A stretch of 64,000 bases of DNA from Azospirillum oryzae (GTDB lineage Bacteria > Pseudomonadota > Alphaproteobacteria > Azospirillales > Azospirillaceae). Location: positions 310,001-374,000 of the forward strand of contig NZ_VTTM01000001.1 in the NCBI RefSeq assembly GCF_008364795.1. Direction: 5' to 3'. This document shows positions 46,531-55,661 of this stretch, one piece after another (within the stretch, counting starts at the first letter, position 1; each line of letters starts with the position of its first letter). The position numbers and the translations under genes were made by a program. The notes below the pieces were generated by a model. The model was not told the DNA's origin, ran no database searches, and saw only the letters and a program-made list of their open reading frames with translations.

Positions 46531-49254
46531 TTACTGGCCGAGCCTTTCCAGGATGGCGGGCACATGGACCTGATCGGCCTTGTAGTTGCCGGTCAGCGCG
46601 TACATCACGAGGTTGACGCCGAAGCGATAGGCCATCTCGCGCTGGCGCTCGCCGCCGGGGATCACAGCGAACAGGGGCTGGCCGTTGCGGCCGACGGCCC
46701 AGGCCGACGCCCAATCGTTTCCGCCGATGACGACGGAGGACACGCCGTCATTGGCCATCCCCTCCCGCGCTTCGATCCACAGCTGGCCGCCGGCATAGCG
46801 GCCGGGGAAGTCGGACAGCAGGTAGAAGGACTTGCGCAGCACATGGTCCTGCGGCACCGGGGCCAGCGGCGGAATGTCCAGCCCCTCCACCAGAGTTTGC
46901 AGCACGGCGGGACCGCCGCCCGGCGCCTGATCGCGGGTGTCGAACAGGATGGTGCCGCCGTTGCGCATATACTCATTCACCCGCTGGCGCGCCTGATCGG
47001 ACAGCGGCTTCTGGCGGTCGGAAACCGGCCAGTAGAGCAGGGGATAGAAGGCCAGCTCGTCCTGTTCGGGATCGACGCCGACCGCGCCCGCGGCTTCCAC
47101 CGCCGTGCGCAGGCCGAGCACGCTGACCAGCCCTTCCAACCCGGCGCGGGCGGTGTCGTCGATGCTGCTGTCGCCGGTTCGGACATAGGCGAGGTAGGTT
47201 TCCTCCGTCACCTTGATCGCCTTGTCCTCATCAAGCGCACGGGCGGGCTGCGGGGCCGACGACAGCGCCAGGGCGAGCAGCAGGCCGGCCGCGGCACCCC
47301 CGGCGCCACGGCGCAGGCGCGGCGCGCGCAGCAGGCCCCGCAGGGCCAGCGCGATCAGCAGGTCGATGGACAGCAGGGCGAGCGCCGCCGCCAGCAGCGA
47401 GGGCTTCAGCGGAACCTCGCCGCGGGCGCCATAGCCGTCGCGCCCCACCCCGGCCGGCATCGGCGGCAGCTGGTCGATTGAGGTTACGGCGGCGGACAGG
47501 TTCAGCGCGCGGCGCGCATCGTCGGTGCCGTAGAAGCCCGGCGGGTGGCGCGGCCCGATCACGTCGGCGGTGGCGTTGCCGGGGATCGGGAAGGCGGTCG
47601 ACGGCGGCGGAACCAGCCGGCCGGTACCGTCCAGCACCTCCACCGGGTCAAGCGAGGTGGTCGCCGCCGTTCCCGTCACGCCGCCGCTGAGCGCCACCAG
47701 ACGGCGCAGCATGTCGACGAACAGACCGGACAGCGGCAGGTTCGACCAATCCGGACTGGCGGTGGTGTGGACCAACACGACCCAGCCGTCGCCGCGCTTC
47801 TGCGAGGTGACCAGCGGCGTGCCGTCGGCCAGCCTCGCCCAGGTGCGGTCGGCCAGATCCAGGGCGGGCTCCGCAAGCACCTGCCGGTTGACCTGCACGT
47901 CGGGCGGGATGGTCAGACCTTCGAAGGGCGATTTGGGTGGGAAGGGCTGGAGCCGCGCCGGTTCCGACCAGGACAGGGCTCCGCCCAGCGCGCGGTCGCC
48001 GATGCGCAGCCGCTCCGGTACCAGCGTATCGGCATGCTGGGCAAGACGCGGGCCGGCGAAGCGGATCAGGACGCCGCCCTTCTTCACCCAGTCCTCGATG
48101 TCCTGCACCTCGGTGCCTGTCAGGGCGCCGATGTCGGACAGGATCAGCACGGCCAGATCGCGTTTCAGCAGGTCCAGCGTCTCGCCGCGCCGCACCTCGT
48201 TGTAGGGGGACAGCGCGCGTTCGAGGTAATAGAGGTCGGAGAGCAGCGGTTGGCTTTCCCCCTCCGACCGGCCGGAAACGAGACCGACGGGACGGCGGCG
48301 CCAGCGCTCGTCGAGCAGGACGGTGGCGCCGGCGGTGGTGTCGCCCTCCACCCGCAGGCTGGCGGCGTCGTTGCGCAGTTCGGTTGGCACGTCCAGCCTC
48401 ACCTCGCGTATCTTCTGGCCGGCTTCGAAAGCGACCGTCTGGCGGGTCAGCAGCCGGCCGTCGGTGGCGGCAAGGCGGACGGTCACAGGCTCCGGCTTGG
48501 ACGAGTCGGCACGGACGATGCGGGCGGTCAGGGCGGTGCCCTCGCTGGACGGCGGGAGAAGCAGGTGCGGCGGATGCTCGGCGGAATCGTCGAGGACGTC
48601 GGCGGACCCCAGCCGCTGCAATCCCGCGGCCAGTGCGGCGGCCTGGTTGTCGCCGATGCCGTCGCTGAGCCACACCGCATGGATGGAGCCGCGTCCCGCG
48701 GCCTGCGCCGCAACCGTCTTGAGTGCCTCCAACGCCGCCGCGCGGTCGGTCGGCCAGGGCAGGGGGACCATCGCCTGGGCCAGACGGCGCCCCTCCTGCG
48801 CCGGGACGATGGCGCTGGCATGGATCGGCTGACCGTCGGCCGGCGGGGCGGTGGGCAGCAGGATCACCGGGCGCTGCTGGCGGTCGGCCTGGGCGATCAG
48901 CTCGTCCATCGTGCGCTTGCGCGTCGGCCAGTCGCGTCCGGCGGCCCAGCCATTGTCGACCACCAGCAACAGCGGCCCGCCGCCGGGCAGAGCTGCGCGC
49001 GGATTCAGCAGCGGCCCGGCCAGCGCCAGGATGATGAGCGCCGCCACGATCAGCCGCAACAGCAACAGCCACCAGGGGGTTCGGGCCGGCGTTTCCTCCT
49101 GCGCGGTCAGGTCGCGCAACAGGCGAATGGCGGGGAACCGGATGGTGCGCGGCGCCGGCGGCGTGACGCGCAGCAGCCACCACAGGACCGGCAGGGCTGC
49201 CAGTGCGGTCAAGACCCAGGGGGCGGCGAAGGCGATCGGTCCTAGACCCAGCAT
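46531..49254 (-). CDS. BatA N-terminal and DUF4159-domain membrane protein
   Basis: This is a 907-residue protein. The N-terminus (about 1-85) has the BatA double membrane segment (APWVLTALAALPVLWWLLRVTPPAPRTIRFPAIRLL). A VWA-like domain with LLLVVDNGWAAGRDW follows. A further membrane segment (about 640-690) separates the C-terminal DUF4159 domain (about 700-905), which has EYMRNGGTILFDTRD, SFYLLSDFPGRYAGGQLWIE and an alpha/beta glutamine-amidotransferase-like pattern. It abuts the preceding gene of the operon. Such proteins are partners of MoxR-type AAA ATPases and VWA proteins in alphaproteobacteria; the biochemical role is not known. Confidence 0.8.
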   Translation of the reverse strand: MLGLGPIAFAAPWVLTALAALPVLWWLLRVTPPAPRTIRFPAIRLLRDLTAQEETPARTPWWLLLLRLIVAALIILALAGPLLNPRAALPGGGPLLLVVDNGWAAGRDWPTRKRTMDELIAQADRQQRPVILLPTAPPADGQPIHASAIVPAQEGRRLAQAMVPLPWPTDRAAALEALKTVAAQAAGRGSIHAVWLSDGIGDNQAAALAAGLQRLGSADVLDDSAEHPPHLLLPPSSEGTALTARIVRADSSKPEPVTVRLAATDGRLLTRQTVAFEAGQKIREVRLDVPTELRNDAASLRVEGDTTAGATVLLDERWRRRPVGLVSGRSEGESQPLLSDLYYLERALSPYNEVRRGETLDLLKRDLAVLILSDIGALTGTEVQDIEDWVKKGGVLIRFAGPRLAQHADTLVPERLRIGDRALGGALSWSEPARLQPFPPKSPFEGLTIPPDVQVNRQVLAEPALDLADRTWARLADGTPLVTSQKRGDGWVVLVHTTASPDWSNLPLSGLFVDMLRRLVALSGGVTGTAATTSLDPVEVLDGTGRLVPPPSTAFPIPGNATADVIGPRHPPGFYGTDDARRALNLSAAVTSIDQLPPMPAGVGRDGYGARGEVPLKPSLLAAALALLSIDLLIALALRGLLRAPRLRRGAGGAAAGLLLALALSSAPQPARALDEDKAIKVTEETYLAYVRTGDSSIDDTARAGLEGLVSVLGLRTAVEAAGAVGVDPEQDELAFYPLLYWPVSDRQKPLSDQARQRVNEYMRNGGTILFDTRDQAPGGGPAVLQTLVEGLDIPPLAPVPQDHVLRKSFYLLSDFPGRYAGGQLWIEAREGMANDGVSSVVIGGNDWASAWAVGRNGQPLFAVIPGGERQREMAYRFGVNLVMYALTGNYKADQVHVPAILERLGQ

Positions 49255-49323
49255 TGGCGCGTCTTCACGAGGGGAAAGGGCAAGGGGGAAAAGGGTAAGA
49301 GGGTGACGTGGTCGGCCGGCGCG

Positions 49324-50241
49324 TCACACCGCCTCCATCGCCATCGCACCCCATAGGGTGAGCAGCGCGGATTGCGGCGAGCGGTCGGTGCGGTGGACGG
49401 CGAAGCTCCAGCCGGCGGTGCGGGCCAGTGCCGCCAGCCCATCCTGCTGGGCCTTCAGCCGCTCGCGGTAGGCTTCGCGGACGGCCTCCACCCGGGGGAC
49501 CAGCAGATTCTGTTCACCCTCCATGCCGTGGAAATCGACGCGGCCGTCATAGGGCAGCGTCTCCTCCGCCGGATCGAGGATCTGGACCAGATGACCGCGC
49601 AGGCCACGGCCGGTCAGCCCGGCGACGGTGGCGTGGATCTCCGGCAAGGGGGACAGCAGGTCGCCGAACAGAACCGTCTGGGCATGCCGGGGCAGGGGTT
49701 CCACCCGCGGCAACGGGTCGGGCGCGACGGCGGCCTGCGGGTCGGTCATCAGCCGGGCGATGCGGTCGATGGCGGTCTTGCCATGGTCGGGGCGCACGCC
49801 GCTGTTCAGCAGGGCCACCCGCTCGCCGCCACGGGCCAGCAGGACGGCGGTGGCAAGCGTCAGCAGATCGGCCCGCTCGCGCTTGGTCGGCAGCGCCGAA
49901 GCCGAGCGGAAATCCATCGAGGCGGAGCGGTCGCGCCACAGCCAGACACTCTGCGCCGCCTCCCATTCGTTCTCGCGGACATAGACGGGCTGGGTCTTGG
50001 CCGACTGGCGCCAGTCGATCATCGACGGCGCATCGCCCGGCTGGTAGCGGCGGAACTGCCAGAAGGTCTCGCCCAGCCCGACGCGGCGGCGGCCGTGGAC
50101 GCCCTGGGCGACGGTGGCGGCCACCCGCTCCGCCGCGACCAGAAGAGGCGGCAGGGCGGATGCCAACTCCTCCGCGCGATGGCGCGCCAGCAGGGTGTTC
50201 GACAGCTGACTCGTTTGCGGGGAGGCTGGGCTTCGCGGCAT
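49324..50241 (-). CDS. DUF58-family protein
   Basis: This 305-residue soluble protein has the DUF58 core (GRRRVGLGETFWQFRRYQPGDAPSMIDWRQSAKTQPVYVRENEWE), a VWA-related domain with SVWLWRDRSASMDF as its metal-ion-dependent adhesion-like motif. It is always found with MoxR ATPases. GGAG is five bases before the ATG at 50241; a GTG at 50265 would overlap the upstream MoxR stop. It probably forms part of the chaperone-like MoxR system with the two large membrane proteins downstream. Confidence 0.88.
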   Translation of the reverse strand: MPRSPASPQTSQLSNTLLARHRAEELASALPPLLVAAERVAATVAQGVHGRRRVGLGETFWQFRRYQPGDAPSMIDWRQSAKTQPVYVRENEWEAAQSVWLWRDRSASMDFRSASALPTKRERADLLTLATAVLLARGGERVALLNSGVRPDHGKTAIDRIARLMTDPQAAVAPDPLPRVEPLPRHAQTVLFGDLLSPLPEIHATVAGLTGRGLRGHLVQILDPAEETLPYDGRVDFHGMEGEQNLLVPRVEAVREAYRERLKAQQDGLAALARTAGWSFAVHRTDRSPQSALLTLWGAMAMEAV

Positions 50242-50261
50242 TGCGGCTCCGCTGCGGGGGG

Positions 50262-51413
50262 TCACATCAGGGGGGCGCAGAGGCGGTCGATGACGTCGTC
50301 GAGCGTCACCCCATCGGCCCGCGCGGCGAAGTTCAGCGCCATGCGGTGCTTCAGGATCGGCTTGGCGAGCGCCACCACGTCGTCCAGCGACGGCGACAGC
50401 CGGCCGTCCAGCACCGCGCGGGCGCGGGCGGCCAGCATCAGCGCCTGGCTGGCGCGCGGGCCGGGGCCCCAGGCGACATGCTGGCGCACCTCCATCAGTT
50501 CGGAGGTCTCCGGCCGGCCACGGCGGACGAGGTCGAGGATGCCGTCCACCACTCCCTCGCCGACCGGGACGCGGCGGACGAGGCGCTGTGCCGCCTGCAG
50601 ATCGGCGGCAGACAGCACCGTCACCGCGCGCTCGTCGGTCGATCCGGTGGTGGCGATCATCATCCGCCGCTCGGCCTCACGGTCCGGGTAATCGACGTCG
50701 ATCTGCATCAGGAAACGGTCGAGCTGGGCTTCCGGCAGCGGATAGGTGCCTTCCTGCTCCAGCGGATTCTGGGTGGCCAGCACGTGGAAGGGCTGGGGCA
50801 GCGGATGATATTGGCCGGCGACCGACACCCGGCCTTCCTGCATCGCCTGAAGCAGGGCCGACTGGGTACGCGGGCTGGCGCGGTTGATCTCGTCCGCCAT
50901 CAGAAGCTGGCTGAACACCGGGCCGGGCAGGAAGCGGAAGGACCGTCGGCCGCTTTCCCCTTCCTCCAGCACTTCGGAGCCCAGGATGTCGGCCGGCATC
51001 AGGTCTGGCGTGCACTGGATCCGCTTCTCGGCGAGGCCCAGCACGGTGCCCAGCGTTTCCACCAGCCGCGTCTTGGCAAGGCCGGGCACGCCGATCAGCA
51101 GGACATGGCCGCCGGCAAGCAGCGTGACCAGCGTGCGGTCGATCACCTCCTGCTGGCCGAAGATCACGCGGCCGATGCGGTCGCGGACCGAGGCCAGGCG
51201 GTCGCCCAGCGCCTCGATCTCCTCCATCAGCCGTTGCGGGTCCTCCGGCACGGGAGGCTGCCCCCTCAGGATGTCCTGTGCGCTCAAGGTCTGCTGCTCC
51301 CCGATGATGGGCCGGTCGGTGTCGTCGTCATGGCCACCCTTGGTAAGGATGCCATGACGTGAAACACGGGATCCGCATGGTTGGCCCTGTTCCTGCGCCT
51401 TGTCGACACCCAT
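50262..51413 (-). CDS. MoxR-family AAA ATPase
   Basis: This AAA ATPase is about 383 residues long. Walker A is GVPGLAKT, Walker B is LLMADEINRASPRTQSALLQAM, sensor 1 is ATQNP, and the C-terminal lid contains RASQALMLAARARAVLDGR. MoxR ATPases remodel or insert metal into VWA-type partners. It is the first gene of the MoxR-DUF58-BatA/DUF4159-membrane protein cluster. The N-terminus is unclear: the conserved fold begins near MEEIEALGDRLASVRDRI, and the best Shine-Dalgarno plus ATG upstream (AAGGGTGGCC-ATG) is out of frame. The ATG at 51413 is a provisional choice. Confidence 0.88.
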   Translation of the reverse strand: MGVDKAQEQGQPCGSRVSRHGILTKGGHDDDTDRPIIGEQQTLSAQDILRGQPPVPEDPQRLMEEIEALGDRLASVRDRIGRVIFGQQEVIDRTLVTLLAGGHVLLIGVPGLAKTRLVETLGTVLGLAEKRIQCTPDLMPADILGSEVLEEGESGRRSFRFLPGPVFSQLLMADEINRASPRTQSALLQAMQEGRVSVAGQYHPLPQPFHVLATQNPLEQEGTYPLPEAQLDRFLMQIDVDYPDREAERRMMIATTGSTDERAVTVLSAADLQAAQRLVRRVPVGEGVVDGILDLVRRGRPETSELMEVRQHVAWGPGPRASQALMLAARARAVLDGRLSPSLDDVVALAKPILKHRMALNFAARADGVTLDDVIDRLCAPLM

Positions 51414-51554
51414 TTTCCGATTCCCGCCGCCGGACATGCAGACCGACGGATGGAGGCGCAAGGACCAACGGGGTGGACCTAACGGTCGAGTGTGGCGAAA
51501 ATGCGCATGTCCGGGGACAAAACGGCTCCCAACTCCATGAAGGTCGGTAACGCG

Positions 51555-52121
51555 ATGGCGAATGACAAGCGCTCAGATGGGCAAACCGTTTCGGGGACGC
51601 CGCCGGAACTGCCGGCCGCGCTGGGTAGGACGCCGACGCTGGAGCAGTACGACATCCGCATTGCGCGCGACGGCACCTGGTTCCACAATGGCGATCCCAT
51701 TCGCCGTATCGAACTGGCGAAGCTGTTCTCCACCGTCCTGAAGCGCGACGACGACGGCGATTACTGGCTGGTCACGCCGGTCGAACGCGGCAAGATCGTC
51801 GTGGAGGACGCTCCCTTCGTCGCGGTGGAGATGACGGTGGCAGGCAGCGGGACCGATCAGGTCCTGTCCTTCCGAACCAACCTGGACCATTGGGTGGAGG
51901 CCGGCCCCGAACACCCGATCCGTGTCGCCGTGAACCCTGAAACCGGGGAGCCGGCACCCTACATCGAAATCAGAAGCCGGCTGGAGGCGCTTATCCTGCG
52001 GGCCGTGTTCTACGACATGGTGGAGCGCAGCGACACGCGCCGAACCGAAACCGGCGAGTCCGAGGTGGGTCTATGGAGCAACAAGGTCTTCTTCGCGCTG
52101 GGCAAGCTGCCTGGCGACTGA
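51555..52121 (+). CDS. DUF1285-family protein
   Basis: This is a 188-residue protein. The DUF1285 signature is present: YDIRIARDGTWFHNGDPIRRIELAKLFSTVLKRDDDGDYWLVTPVERGKIVVEDAPFVAVEM (read in segments), followed by a second lobe with RSRLEALILRAVFYDMVER. The family is small, conserved in alphaproteobacteria and of unknown function. It opens the DUF1285-NUDIX-cca cluster and is divergent from moxR, an arrangement that recurs in Rhodospirillales. Several ATGs (51492, 51537, 51555) are possible; 51555 fits the usual family length. Confidence 0.85.
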   Translation: MANDKRSDGQTVSGTPPELPAALGRTPTLEQYDIRIARDGTWFHNGDPIRRIELAKLFSTVLKRDDDGDYWLVTPVERGKIVVEDAPFVAVEMTVAGSGTDQVLSFRTNLDHWVEAGPEHPIRVAVNPETGEPAPYIEIRSRLEALILRAVFYDMVERSDTRRTETGESEVGLWSNKVFFALGKLPGD

Positions 52122-52792
52122 GCCTGGAGGAGGTTCGCCGGCGCTTTCCGGCGATGAGCACCGACGCGGCCGTCGAAAACGCCGTTCATTCGAACCGTAT
52201 GCCGCCCAGGGCGGCGGCCAAGATCAGGGGCGACCACGACCTCAATCCGGAGATGGGGCCGCCATCCACCCTGCGCGAGGCGGCGGTTCTGGTCCCTCTG
52301 GTCGACCGGCCGGAGGAACTGACCGTCATCTTCACCCAGCGCACGGCGACGCTGAGCGCCCATGCCGGCCAGATCAGCTTCCCCGGCGGACGGATGGAGC
52401 CGGAGGATGCCGGCCCCGAGGACACCGCGCTTCGCGAGACGGCAGAGGAGATCGGGCTGGAGCGCGCCCGGATCGAGATCGTCGGCCGGCTGGACACCTA
52501 TGTCACGCGCACCGGATTCAGGGTGACGCCGGTGGTGGGCGTGGTGACGCCGCCCTTCATGCTGACGCCCGACCCGACCGAGGTGGCGGAGGTGTTCGAG
52601 GTGCCGCTGTCCTTCATCCTCGACCCGTCCAACCCGCAGCGCCACAGCCGCGAATTCCTGGGCAAGCCGCGCTGGTTCTACGCCTTCCCCTATCCGCAGC
52701 GCTACATCTGGGGGGCGACCGCCGGCATGCTGGTGAACCTGCGCGACGTGCTGGGCGCCGCCGCGCGCGAAACGGGCGAGGGGGCGGATTGA
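52073..52792 (+). CDS. NUDIX hydrolase, CoA pyrophosphatase-like
   Basis: The 239 residues hold the extended CoA NUDIX box LSAHAGQISFPGGRMEPEDAG followed by ALRETAEEIGL, the NUDIX helix REXXEE. This combination (UPF0035 motif upstream plus NUDIX box) marks NudL-type hydrolases that split coenzyme A and acyl-CoA. It is 49 bp inside the 3' end of the DUF1285 gene when started at the ATG 52073, which follows GAGGTGG; an ATG at 52154 is an alternative. It is upstream of cca. Confidence 0.9.
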   Translation: MEQQGLLRAGQAAWRLSLEEVRRRFPAMSTDAAVENAVHSNRMPPRAAAKIRGDHDLNPEMGPPSTLREAAVLVPLVDRPEELTVIFTQRTATLSAHAGQISFPGGRMEPEDAGPEDTALRETAEEIGLERARIEIVGRLDTYVTRTGFRVTPVVGVVTPPFMLTPDPTEVAEVFEVPLSFILDPSNPQRHSREFLGKPRWFYAFPYPQRYIWGATAGMLVNLRDVLGAAARETGEGAD

Positions 52793-52849
52793 CGACGCCA
52801 AATTGACAACGATGGAACGGGAAACAGGAATCGGATAGCGTCGCGCGCC

Positions 52850-54139
52850 ATGACCGTTGCCGCACGCCTGTCGCCCCAACCCTGGATGACCGCCCCCGAA
52901 AGCCTCGCGGTGTTCGACGCCCTGGCGTCGGGCGGCGCCGATGCGCGGTTCGTCGGCGGCTGCGTGCGCGACGCGTGGCTCGGCCGGCCGGTGAAGGACA
53001 TCGACATCGCCACCCACGCTCCGCCGGAACGGGTAATGGAACTGCTGGAAGGCGCCGGGATCCGCGTCATCCCCACCGGCATTGCCCATGGCACCGTCAC
53101 CGCGCTGTGCGGCGGCAAGCCGTATGAGATCACCACGCTGCGGCGTGATGTGGAGACCTTCGGCCGCCATGCCCGCGTCGAGTTCACCGACGACTGGATC
53201 GAGGACGCCGCCCGCCGCGACCTGACCATGAACGCGCTGAGCTGCACGCCCGACGGCTCCATGTTCGACCCGTTCGGCGGTCTGGCCGACCTTGCCGCCG
53301 GCCGCGTCCGCTTCGTCGGCGAGGCGCGGCGGCGGATCGAGGAGGACGTGCTGCGCCTGCTGCGCTTCTTCCGCTTCCATGCCCATTACGGCCGTGGCGA
53401 GCCCGATGCCGAGGCGATGGCCGCCTGCCGCGAACTGGCGCCGCGCCTGCCGACCCTGTCGGGCGAGCGGGTGCGAGGGGAATTGTTCCGCCTGTTGACC
53501 GCCCCCTGCGCCGCGGCGGTCTGGCGGCTGATGATGGGGCAGGGGATCATGGTCCACCTGCTGCCGGAAGCCATGGATACCGACCGGCTGGAGCGGCTGA
53601 TCGCGGTGGAGCGCGATCTGGTGGTGACGCCCGATCCGACCCGCCGGCTGGCTGCGGTGCTGGACAGCGACCGGCCGGGCGCAGTGCGGGCCGCCGAGGC
53701 GCTGCGCCTGTCCAACCACGAGCGCGACCGTCTGCTGGCGATGGTCGAACCGCCGGTCGCACTGGCGCTGGCCCCACTGGTACCCGCTGGCGACCGCAAA
53801 GCCCTGCGTCAGGCACTCTACCGCCTTGGCGATGCAGAACTTTTCGGCGACCTGCTGCTGGTCGCCGCGGCCATTCACGATGGTCCGCTGGACCTGACGG
53901 CGCTGCGCAGGGCGCTGGCGGTGGCCGACGAGCTGCCAGGCCTGAAGCTCCCCATCGCCGGCCGCGACCTCCTGGAAATCGGTATTCCGCGCGGACCGGC
54001 GGTCGGTGGAACCCTGAGGCGGGTGGAAGCGTGGTGGATCGCCGAGGATTTCCGGCCGGACCGCGACGCCTGCCTGGAAATGGCGCGCGGCCTGCTGGAC
54101 CGGGAGATCGAGGATCAGGCGTCAGGGCGCTCGGCGTAG
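52850..54139 (+). CDS. cca: CCA tRNA nucleotidyltransferase
   Basis: This is a 429-residue class II nucleotidyltransferase. The catalytic GG...DxD motif is RFVGGCVRDAWLGRPVKDIDIAT, followed by the conserved RRDLTMNAL and EEDVLRLLRFFRFHA of the neck domain. It adds or repairs the 3' CCA of tRNA. The C-terminal third lacks an HD domain. The chromosome encodes CCA in tRNA-Gln above, so the enzyme is for repair and for other tRNAs. Its 3' end overlaps the convergent DUF2252 gene by 25 bp. Confidence 0.93.
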   Translation: MTVAARLSPQPWMTAPESLAVFDALASGGADARFVGGCVRDAWLGRPVKDIDIATHAPPERVMELLEGAGIRVIPTGIAHGTVTALCGGKPYEITTLRRDVETFGRHARVEFTDDWIEDAARRDLTMNALSCTPDGSMFDPFGGLADLAAGRVRFVGEARRRIEEDVLRLLRFFRFHAHYGRGEPDAEAMAACRELAPRLPTLSGERVRGELFRLLTAPCAAAVWRLMMGQGIMVHLLPEAMDTDRLERLIAVERDLVVTPDPTRRLAAVLDSDRPGAVRAAEALRLSNHERDRLLAMVEPPVALALAPLVPAGDRKALRQALYRLGDAELFGDLLLVAAAIHDGPLDLTALRRALAVADELPGLKLPIAGRDLLEIGIPRGPAVGGTLRRVEAWWIAEDFRPDRDACLEMARGLLDREIEDQASGRSA

Positions 54140-55329
54140 CGGCGGCAGTGCTCCAGATAGGCCGCCTCGTGGCCGACGATCAGATCGACGATGCTGGACC
54201 ACAGCCAGGACGGCGCATCCAGGCTCTTGGTGCGGTTGCGCGCCAACTCGTTCCGCCATGATTTGCGCGTCGCCTCGTCCATCTGGCGGGCATGCGCCTT
54301 GCCGACCACGGCGGCCAGGAAGAAGGCGGCGCGGGTCGCTTCCTCCCGCGTCAGATGGTCGAAGTCGAGCTTGATGTCCTGCGGCAGCAGTTCACGCAGG
54401 AAAACCGCGCGGTCGAGCAGGCGGGCAGGGCGCATGCGATCGCCGAGATAAGGCGAGAGATTCTGCGCCCCCGTCACCACGCGTTCGGCATTGTCGCGCG
54501 GCATGCCATTTTTCGTGGCGCGCGGAGCGGCAGCCTGCACCGCCTCCTTGATGTCGATCAGGCTGAGACCGCCCTCGTCGTAATGGCCTTCGCCGACGCC
54601 GAGCAGCACCGCGACCCGAAGCCGGCCCAGCGAACTGCAGCCCTTGACCCAATAGGCGGCGTCCAGAAGCTCGATCCGGCCGTCGTCGTCGCGGGAATGC
54701 AGGGCAGTCACCAGACGGCGCACCTTATCCTTGGCGAACAGATCCTCCACCGCCGCGCGTTCGTCGTCGGTCAGCGGCCAGAAGCGCTTGCCGAGCGGGA
54801 TGGTCGGGCGGATGTCCTTGATGCGGTCCTTGGCCAGATGCTTCCAGGTGCGACCGATGGCCTGACGCATGCCCACGCGGACGACCGATGGCTTCTTCCG
54901 CAGGGTCTCGCCGCCGAGGTCTCCATCGAGGGTCATCATGTAGCCCTCAATCATCTGCTCCAGCATCAGCGCGGTGGTGACGCCGGGCAGATCCGACCCG
55001 CGCGCCGCGGTGGCAAGCGACAGGCCGAGCCGGATCAGGTCGTGGGCGGGATTGCCGACCACCGTCTGGTCGACGTCGCGAATCTGGATATCGATGTTGC
55101 CCTTGGCATTGGCGACCGGCCCGAGATTGCCGACGTGACAGTCGCCGCAAATCCAGACCGGCGGCCCGTCCGGCACCTTGCCGCCGGACTGCTCAAGCCA
55201 TTCGTAGAACTTCACCGTGCTGCCGCGCACATAGGCGTGGGCGGATTCGGCCATCTTGAGGTTGCGACGCTGGGACAGAACCGCCTGACGCTGGTCGGGC
55301 AGGGTGGGCTGGTTTTTCGACGACATCAT
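54115..55329 (-). CDS. DUF2252-family protein
   Basis: This 404-residue protein contains the kinase-like DUF2252 core. Landmarks are VWICGDCHVGNLGPVAN, IQIRDVDQTVVGNPAHDLIRL, KGCSSLGRLRVAVLLGVGEG and TREEATRAAFFLAAVVGKAHARQMD. The family is related to aminoglycoside-phosphotransferase-like folds; its substrate is unknown. The start at 55329 (or the adjacent 55326) is supported by similarity only, as the Shine-Dalgarno sequence is weak. The 3' end overlaps the cca 3' end by 25 bp on the opposite strand. Confidence 0.88.
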   Translation of the reverse strand: MMSSKNQPTLPDQRQAVLSQRRNLKMAESAHAYVRGSTVKFYEWLEQSGGKVPDGPPVWICGDCHVGNLGPVANAKGNIDIQIRDVDQTVVGNPAHDLIRLGLSLATAARGSDLPGVTTALMLEQMIEGYMMTLDGDLGGETLRKKPSVVRVGMRQAIGRTWKHLAKDRIKDIRPTIPLGKRFWPLTDDERAAVEDLFAKDKVRRLVTALHSRDDDGRIELLDAAYWVKGCSSLGRLRVAVLLGVGEGHYDEGGLSLIDIKEAVQAAAPRATKNGMPRDNAERVVTGAQNLSPYLGDRMRPARLLDRAVFLRELLPQDIKLDFDHLTREEATRAAFFLAAVVGKAHARQMDEATRKSWRNELARNRTKSLDAPSWLWSSIVDLIVGHEAAYLEHCRRYAERPDA

Positions 55330-55578
55330 CCATCCGGGTCCGAAGGTGCGACGCCGGAAATGGGTAGCGGAGGTCCGAATTGCCACGCACCAATCAGTCA
55401 AGCCATCCGTGCGCTGTCACGGCTGTGTTGAGCCATTTTTTTCAACAAGGAATTTTCTGCGCGAAATTGACAAATTGCCGCTCGTCTCTACTCCCGCAAG
55501 AAACTGTCACTGGCTATAACCAATGTGCGGACGCGGTGGCGGGCTGGCCGCCACCGCCGCTCCGCTAGGAGAGAGAGG
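55330..55578. other. Non-coding upstream region of the micro-ORF, AT-rich in part
   Basis: About 250 bp with lower GC than the neighbours. It contains TGTTGA/TCAACA arms around an AT-rich loop (about 55427-55447) and a TTGACA hexamer near 55466, but the 17-bp-spaced -10 is poor; a TATAAC lies near 55514. No gene was recognised here. Confidence 0.45.
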
Positions 55579-55638
55579 ATGTTAGATTTCCTCAAGTTCC
55601 TGATCCTGACTGTTGCAGGTGCTCAAGCTCGTGCTTGA
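55579..55638 (+). CDS. Candidate 19-residue hydrophobic micro-peptide
   Basis: An unusually strong Shine-Dalgarno sequence (AGGAGAGAGAGG, ending at the ATG) precedes a 19-codon frame, MLDFLKFLILTVAGAQARA. The first 12 residues would be a short membrane helix. In the +1 frame, GTG at 55619 opens VLKLVLEYLNR (stop 55652-55654), which would extend the same amphipathic pattern if one base were lost or a frameshift occurred. A terminator-like hairpin follows. Whether it is translated cannot be told from sequence; leader peptide, type I toxin-like peptide or chance are all possible. Confidence 0.4.
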   Translation: MLDFLKFLILTVAGAQARA

Positions 55639-55661
55639 ATACCTGAACCGCTGATCGGGCG

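Noticed and set aside
47545-49245. A 566-codon plus-strand open frame opposite the BatA/DUF4159 gene
   Set aside because: It has no recognisable domain, and the minus-strand product has well-defined BatA and DUF4159 regions.
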